This document shows, piece after piece, positions 58,634 through 64,000 of a stretch of DNA of 64,000 nt. The DNA is from Puccinia triticina (lineage: Eukaryota > Basidiomycota > Pucciniomycetes > Pucciniales > Pucciniaceae): positions 3,906,001-3,970,000 of the forward strand of contig NC_070571.1 of the NCBI RefSeq assembly GCF_026914185.1, in the 5' to 3' direction. Made by a program: the position numbers and the translations under genes. Under the pieces are notes generated by a model. That model saw only the letters and a list, made by a program, of their open reading frames with translations. It did no database searches and was not told the DNA's origin. Every line of letters starts with the position of its first letter. Position 1 is the first letter of the stretch.

Positions 58634-59275
58634 TACATTTGTTTGCTAGCTTTTTGGGTTAAATAAGCCCTGGTTTGTGGGCAGGTTGACTGACTGAGAC
58701 TGCCTTCAAGACTCAAGTGGGCAAACACATTTGTTTGGTTAGTTTCTGGCTAAAGTGACTTGAAATGAGCCAGAGAACGCCCTAGCCTGAGGCTAAATTT
58801 CAGGTTAAGGCTAGCTAAATTTAGCCAACCTTAGGCTGAAATCAGAGTACTTGCATTTTTTGGGTTAAGTTGACAATTTTGGGCAACTTAACCCAACCAG
58901 CAATCACATTGGTCTGGGCTAACCCTGGGTCAACAAATCTCAGGTTTGATTTCAGGCTAAGTAAGGTCAGCTAAATTTAACTAGCCTTAACCTGAAATTT
59001 AACCTCAGACTAGGGCAGTCTCCGGCTCATTTCAGGTCACTTTAGCTGGAAACTGACCTCCAAATGAATGTGTATGCCCACTTGAAGACAACCTCAGTCA
59101 GCTAACCTGCCCATAAACCCGGGCTTATTCAACACAAAAACCTAGCAAACAAATGTGAATGCTCTCAAACCTGAGGTTAGTTGACCCAGGGTTAGCCCGG
59201 ACCAGTGCAATTGCCGGTTGGGTTAAGTTGCCCAAAATCATCAATTTAATTTCAACCCAACAAACGTGAATGCTG
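58634..59275. repeat. Interleaved fold-back repeats (A-B-A'-B')
   Basis: Block A (about 58634-58835) is inverted at about 58960-59158. Block B (about 58850-58950, with GGGTTAAGTTG and GGGCTAACCCTGGGTCAAC) is inverted at about 59165-59265. Arms interleave rather than nest, suggesting one fold-back element inserted in another, next to the tRNA genes. Confidence 0.7.
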
Positions 59276-59383
59276 TAAAGACCAGACGCAACAATAAGGA
59301 GTAGCTTACCAAGCAAAACAAAAAGAAACACACAGAGCAAAGGAACAACAGGCCAGCTGATAATGGTCTCAAGGCAAAAAAAA

Positions 59384-59481
59384 GGGCCAAACCGGGAATT
59401 GAACCCGGGACCTCGCCCACATACGCCGGACGACGGCGGGTGGAACCCGAAGGGCGAATCATACTACTAGACCATTTGGCC
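59384..59481 (-). tRNA. tRNA-Pro (CGG) with a 26-nt intron
   Basis: On the minus strand: acceptor GGCCAAA pairs with TTTGGCC, discriminator C. The D arm follows the Pro consensus except AGTAGT where G18-G19 is usual. The anticodon stem CGCCC/GGGCG closes a loop TTCGGG-T, anticodon CGG, reading CCG codons. The 26-nt intron sits after position 37, the canonical nuclear site. The T arm CCGGG-TTCAATT-CCCGG is perfect. The mature length of 72 nt is normal. Confidence 0.88.
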
Positions 59482-59522
59482 GATGGGAGTGAGCCTCCCG
59501 GAGCGCACTCCCTGCTGGCCGG

Positions 59523-59605
59523 TGTGGGCGGCCGGAATCGAACCAACATTTTCACGGCTCCGACAGGACCACAACGAGATTTCCTGACCATTAGAAGACG
59601 CCCAC
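59523..59605 (-). tRNA. tRNA-like gene, isotype unresolved (possible His GTG)
   Basis: The acceptor GTGGGCG/CGCCCAC with A next to it, a D arm with AATGGTCAGG and a T arm GTTGG-TTCGATT-CCGGC are all good. The middle (CTCG-TTGTGG...) suggests anticodon GTG, but no clean 5-bp anticodon stem forms; at best four pairs with a bulge and an intron. It may be an intron-bearing tRNA I mis-fold or a decaying gene. It lies 41 bp from tRNA-Pro on the same strand. Confidence 0.5.
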
Positions 59606-59687
59606 TTCGCTGGAGGTTGCGCGCCAGGAAAGTCTAGTTATATCATAATAAGAAAACATAAAAGATAATGCGGACGAAGTGAAAAAA

Positions 59688-60335
59688 ATCAATGAAACAT
59701 GTCACAAGAATGGGGACAGATTAGTTTGGGGTCTGTGGGTAAAAGTGGGTGGTGCCAAATGCAGACGTTCTTTTAGGATTCCAGTTCGGGAAACTGGGGG
59801 GGGGGGGGGGTTCATGAATGCTTCCATCATTCTTCAGACCCGTCTTCCAACCGTACACCCACATACTCGCTGGCAGCCTCCCCAGCGAGTCGGAGAGGGA
59901 CTTGCGCCTCCCCGGTAGTCGAGGATTATGGGTACAAGCATGGGTTATCTTGCAGCGGCTAATATTACGCATTGGGGGTTTTGCTGGGGCCCGATGGAGC
60001 GGTGGTACTGGTAGGAGGTCCATTCGCGGCACATGACACCAAGGTGTAGTACCTTTAGATAACTTCAAACGGGATGAATTGTTTCGGGTTTCGCAATCTT
60101 CGAAACCAGATTTTGTACAACTTGAAGCTACTTGAAGCCGTCTTGCTTGCGTTCTGGAAGCAAATAATTATAGATATGCAACGCAGCCTGCTAATGAACC
60201 AATGAAACCTGTCGCAAGAAGGGGGGAATCTTCGCTGGGGGGTGGCGGTTGTAGACGTGGTGAGACGATTCCAGTTCGGGAAAGTGGGGAGTTTTATGAG
60301 TGCTTCCACCTTGCCAAGCTTAATTCTTCAGACAA
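59688..60335. repeat. Diverged direct duplication upstream of the LURP-like gene
   Basis: 59688-59840 and about 60190-60335 share AATGAAAC-TGTC-CAAGAA, GATTCCAGTTCGGGAAA, TGAATGCTTCCA-like and ATTCTTCAGAC blocks in the same order. No gene between them. It may duplicate a promoter segment. Confidence 0.65.
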
Positions 60336-60406
60336 AGTGTCACCTTCGGTATGGAGTCTCTAATCTTTGGGAGGTGGTATCGGGAATAACTTGGCATACC
60401 GATGGG

Positions 60407-60414
60407 TATATAAA
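60407..60414 (+). promoter_or_regulatory. TATA box of the LURP-like gene
   Basis: TATATAAA, 72 bp upstream of the ATG at 60486, a usual spacing for fungal promoters. A C-rich stretch follows. Confidence 0.6.
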
Positions 60415-60485
60415 TCGACCTGGATGGGCACTTGTTTCCCCCCCACCATCCCTCCATTCCCCTCATCAACGATACGTACCCGACA

Positions 60486-61503
60486 ATGCAGTTCTCCAAC
60501 ATGCTCACTTTCGTTAGCCTATTGATGGCCATTTCATTCACTACCAAAGTGATCGCTGTAGACTCACACAATTCTACACAACCCGCCCTCAGCAAGGTCT
60601 ACATCATGAGACAAGACACTCACTTTCCTAAAGGCCACATGGAGATCTACGGCCCAGACGGCACTGTCCTTTACCGTTTTGTCAACTATTTGCAGGGCGG
60701 TGTTGCCGGGTACTCGATGACCGTACTCTCCAGCCCGTCCTGGGGAGAATTATTTGCGCTCGAATCGGTCAGTACCATTGTCCAATTGATCTTTCCAATT
60801 CTGAGCCCACGAGTTCCCAAGTTAACCTCTTCAATTTCCTTACTGGACCTATGCCTTCACAGACGAATGATCTCTGCGGTCACAAGACTGTCCACAAAGA
60901 GTTAACCCACCCCGGATCACCAGCAAGAGAATTCAAAATCAATCCTCATGGTCTTTACAAAGACGAGTGGAAATTCAGCTTCACCGATCTCCGCTCGTCC
61001 CAGCGACTGTCCTTCAGATTTGACAGGAACTACCGGAACAAAGAGGGTATGTTCCCTCGAGCCTCTTGCTCTGCTATCCTAATCGGCTGCATACAATCGA
61101 GTCCCTACTGATGACCAATTTTACCCACAGGTAAAATCTACGCCCGGGTCAATGGCCACGACGGAGATGAGGTAGCCGAGCTCAAAAGTCAGTCTCATTC
61201 CTTCATCTTTGCCATCTAAGATATCCGCGCATCTACGGAAGCTATTGACTGACTATACATGCGTGTATCACTAGACGAACACCGAAAGGACCCTTGGCTC
61301 ACCCACGATTCCCACTCTGTTGACACTTACACCCTGTACTGCACTGCTGATTCTCCTCAGGTTCGTCCCTTCCTCCCTGCCCATGAAGTCCAATGAACTA
61401 GCAATTTGAAGCAGCGCTGACCTTCACGTTCTTGGTCGAACAGGTTGAATTGGTCACCCTGATGGCCTTGGTTTTGACTCGAGTGGCTGACTGCGGAATT
61501 TGA
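60486..61503 (+). CDS. Secreted LURP-one/Tubby C-terminal-like protein
   Basis: Five exons with matching phases: 60486-60767, 60863-61046, 61131-61187, 61275-61360, 61444-61503, giving 222 residues. A signal peptide (MLTFVSLLMAISFTTKVIA) precedes KVYIMRQDTHFPKGHMEIYG, then DGTVLYRF, WKFSFTDLRS, GKIYARVNGHDGDE and, at the end, VELVTLMALVLTRVADCG. The alternating strands closed by a hydrophobic C-terminal helix fit the LURP-one/phospholipid-scramblase/Tubby-like barrel, where that helix fills the barrel. This is fold recognition by eye. Most LURP-like proteins are not secreted, so the signal peptide is notable. An ATG at 60432 is open in frame, but 60486 gives the cleaner signal peptide. Ligand and role unknown. 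Confidence 0.75.
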
Positions 61504-62184
61504 TCATTTGAATTGTACCCTCCTTTCCCCTCGCTCATTTCTAAATATTTTGCTTCTTCTGCCCCCTTCCGCTATGACACCTATCGGCAAATATTATTCA
61601 CTCTTTCAAGAGAGGACTTGATGGCCCAAGTTTTTTACTCTTTTCTCAGGGGGGCCCAGCAGCTTCCTACGAAGCTTGTTTTTTCTTGAACTTTGGGTAT
61701 ATAGCTTTCCACTTGAAATCTGGGTTTGGAAAGGGTTTTGTGTTATGCTTCCTTACGCACATCACTTGGTAATACAAGGACGGACCGACTTTGCGCACGG
61801 CATCAAGCCTTCTGTGCATGTGTATTCTAGCCATATCCACGTCATGGACATCCCGTGTTTCCCTAAAAACCTTTTGGAAGTCAATGGATCACTAAATGCA
61901 TCTTGCAAGAGAGATCGGTGATCTAGTAATAATTCAACAGAACCTGGCAACATAACACTTCTTTTCTTTATATTTCATACCAGATCCTCAGGCAGAAGTA
62001 CTCCTTGTGATCTATGTAACCTCCGGATCCATAAGCTTGCGGATACTGCAGGATCTGACTACATATCTCATATTATGGCCGAGTCTTACACACCAGCGCG
62101 AAAAAAATGCATTTATTTTTTTCTCATCCAATTTCATAACGTCCATCTTGCAACCCAAAAAATGCCCTTAATTTGATAACCTGA
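61504..62184. other. Intergenic between convergent genes
   Basis: 3' regions of the LURP-like gene and phosphomannomutase. An 81-codon frame at 61676-61921 has no recognisable content and is not called. Confidence 0.5.
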
Positions 62185-63509
62185 TCAGATATCGAAAAGT
62201 TCTTTCAAGAGTTTCTAGATTGAATCCACATGTCAGCATTCATACGTGCGCGCCCGTTTGTGTTTGAGAGAAGGGCTGGTAGGGGGGACTTACGATAGTG
62301 TCTTCAGGACAAGTGACGGGATGGCCGATGGTCCTAGGGTCCTCATATATTTCATGGTCGTTCCCGCCTTTGTAGGTCTTGTCACCAAAGAAATGGATCT
62401 CCTTGAATCCGGCCTTCTCGACGTGTCTCAAGGCGTAAGTTTTATCCCATCCTGTTTCCCGTCCCATCCAAAAAATAAAAAAGGAAGAGAATAGGCCTCG
62501 CTTTAACCAACAGATACATTGGCTCGCAGTCGGATAATCAGAAGTGATGATACGTACCGGTGGGAAATACATCGAAGGAAATTTGGCCGCCAATCGAAAA
62601 CGTTAATCCGTAGTCGGCAAACTCTTTTTTTAGCTTCTCAACTAGCTTCGCTCGTACTTGAGTTTGCTTATCATACTTCTCAAATTCGTCTCGTTCGGAA
62701 ACACTGTATTGCGCAGGAAGGTATTTATCAACACCTACGGAGGGTTTTCTTAAAGTATAAAAAAAGAAAAGGTTGTGTGACTGACGATGCATTTCTTCCT
62801 ATAGGTGAGACGTTCTTTTGAATATGTAAGGTTCAGAGATTAGCTCGATGTTGATAGTGATCGACATGAGATGAGGGGAGAGGACTAACGATCATTCCAT
62901 TCCGAAACTCGATGAAGGTACCCCTGTTCGATCAGAAAGGTAATGATCAGTGACGGTTGCTTACATTATATGGAAGAAAAGAATGAACAAACCTCTTGAT
63001 TGGGATATCCAATTCACTGATCTCTCTCAAACAGAAGTTGACCAATTTTTTGTATTTATCCTCACCGAGATGCTTGATGAAGCTTTGGCTCTCCAAGACC
63101 TTACCAGATTGGTAAGCGGTCAAACCATTCTCGGCGAAGCAGTAATCGAAGTTTTCCAAAGCTGATCGATCGAGGCGCACGGTTCAGTGTGGGATGAGAA
63201 AGAGGGCTTCTTTGGAGAGAGACGGACAAACCGTTGGCATTTGGTGTTACTTCGAGTTGTTCTCGGATCTTGACCAGGTCGGAGCCCCCGACGAAGCCGA
63301 TCACAGCTTTCTTTCGCAAGTCCTCCAGGGTCTTGAGGATCTCTGGGGAGGCCGACCGACGGGCGGGCGTGAGAGTGCCATCGACATCGAAAAGGACTAA
63401 TGTCGTAGCTGAGAAAACGACATGTCAATTCACTCCTACCTACGCCCGCTCTTCAGAGAAAAATGAGAGAACCCTTACCCAGTGGACGAGAGGAGAATTC
63501 GGTAGCCAT
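62185..63509 (-). CDS. SEC53: Phosphomannomutase
   Basis: Eight exons, all with in-frame GT-AG junctions: 63479-63509, 63232-63408, 62993-63161, 62890-62923, 62786-62814, 62558-62703, 62294-62451, 62185-62214. This gives 257 residues, close to the usual 246-262. It interconverts mannose-6-phosphate and mannose-1-phosphate in the cytosol, feeding GDP-mannose for N-glycans, O-mannosylation, GPI anchors and wall mannans. The HAD-type motif [10 protein letters not shown] holds nucleophile Asp18 and general acid Asp20. Other family blocks are [54 protein letters not shown] and [14 protein letters not shown]. The 9-codon last exon encodes KLLKELFDI, the usual helical end. No defects seen. A TATA-like ATATAAT lies at about 63645 on the opposite strand sense. 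Confidence 0.96.
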
Positions 63510-64000
63510 ACTCTGGAAGTGTCTGAGACTTGAGCTGGTATCTCTTCAGTCGATGGAGGCTGCTCGAGTCTTATGATTCAGTGCCTCGTTATGTGGCTGA
63601 AGTCACGTGTTATGTATGACCATGATATCGGCTGACTCGAGCACATATAATCCCCGTGCAAGTTGACATCATCCGATTATAATCAAGCCCAAACTCACCC
63701 CAACTCACCCCTTCACCTCCTCGAGCAAGACAAGCGAGAGCATTCCAATTGGCACATCGCCGGTCATTGATCGAAAATCATCACCACATCACGCCATTAC
63801 CACTTCAAGTTTGATGGGCCAAAGCCACCCAAGCATGTAAAAAACCAGGAAATCAGCAAATTGGTATTAGCAGGGATTGTCCCCTACTTTCAGGACCAAA
63901 TAGAACTAAACAGATTGCGCCTGTGAGTTCTTAAATGTGTACGGTCTTTGTGAGAGCTCAGGGGGAGGGAAAATATCAATATGACTCTTTAGAATTGTCA
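63510..64000. other. Upstream region of phosphomannomutase; possible exon of a neighbour
   Basis: C-rich promoter-like sequence. On the plus strand, about 63800-63920 is open as KFDGPKPPKHVKNQEISKLV and onward, up to a GTGAGT at 63921, so it could be an exon of a divergent gene leaving the window. No start codon or acceptor was found, so this is weak. Confidence 0.3.

Noticed and set aside
59440..59637. 65-codon frame over the tRNA loci
   Set aside because: It coincides with two tRNA-like genes on the other strand and has no protein features.

Overview
The window is eukaryotic nuclear DNA from a fungus, most probably a rust (Pucciniales, Puccinia-like). The evidence is many short introns with GTRNGT donors, intron-bearing and densely spliced secreted-protein genes, a tRNA-Pro(CGG) with a canonical intron, and a very high load of retrotransposon, hAT, CACTA-like, MULE-like and Harbinger-like sequence. 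The rust assignment is an inference from gene style and repeat content. No database search was possible.

Layout. 1-5085: a Ty1/copia retrotransposon on the minus strand, cut by the window edge, with gag-pol in one frame broken by three TGA codons. 5086-12590: a palindromic satellite, a solo LTR, and a CACTA-type element built of 165-bp repeats. 12594-18240: a tandem duplication of about 2.8 kb, each unit carrying one secreted-protein gene. 19041-20595: a J-domain-like protein gene. 23036-23593: a small cysteine-rich secreted protein. 24187-33200: a nested pile of TIR elements (hAT, MULE-type, CACTA-like), many filled with hairpin minisatellites, ending in a second solo LTR. 34534-41651: a head-to-head pair of paralogous 11-exon genes for membrane/secreted proteins, separated by a LINE fragment. 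42569-44095: an F-box-type gene. 44190-55727: a LINE tail, a MULE-type MITE, two more solo LTRs, a second hAT derivative, a Harbinger-like element and two further minisatellite-bearing TIR elements. 58634-59605: a fold-back repeat and two tRNA loci. 60486-61503: a LURP-one/Tubby-like secreted protein. 62185-63509: phosphomannomutase, the only clear housekeeping gene.

How it fits together. About nine protein genes lie in islands between transposons. Six of them encode products with a signal peptide or signal anchor, and four of those six are recent local duplicates, either tandem or inverted. This is the pattern expected of a repeat-rich accessory or effector-type region. Phosphomannomutase supplies mannose-1-phosphate (GDP-mannose) for protein glycosylation and marks the edge of a more ordinary gene neighbourhood. 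The most unusual theme is that several unrelated TIR element families each carry long arrays of short perfect hairpins. Exact target-site duplications allow at least ten of the insertions to be delimited to the base.
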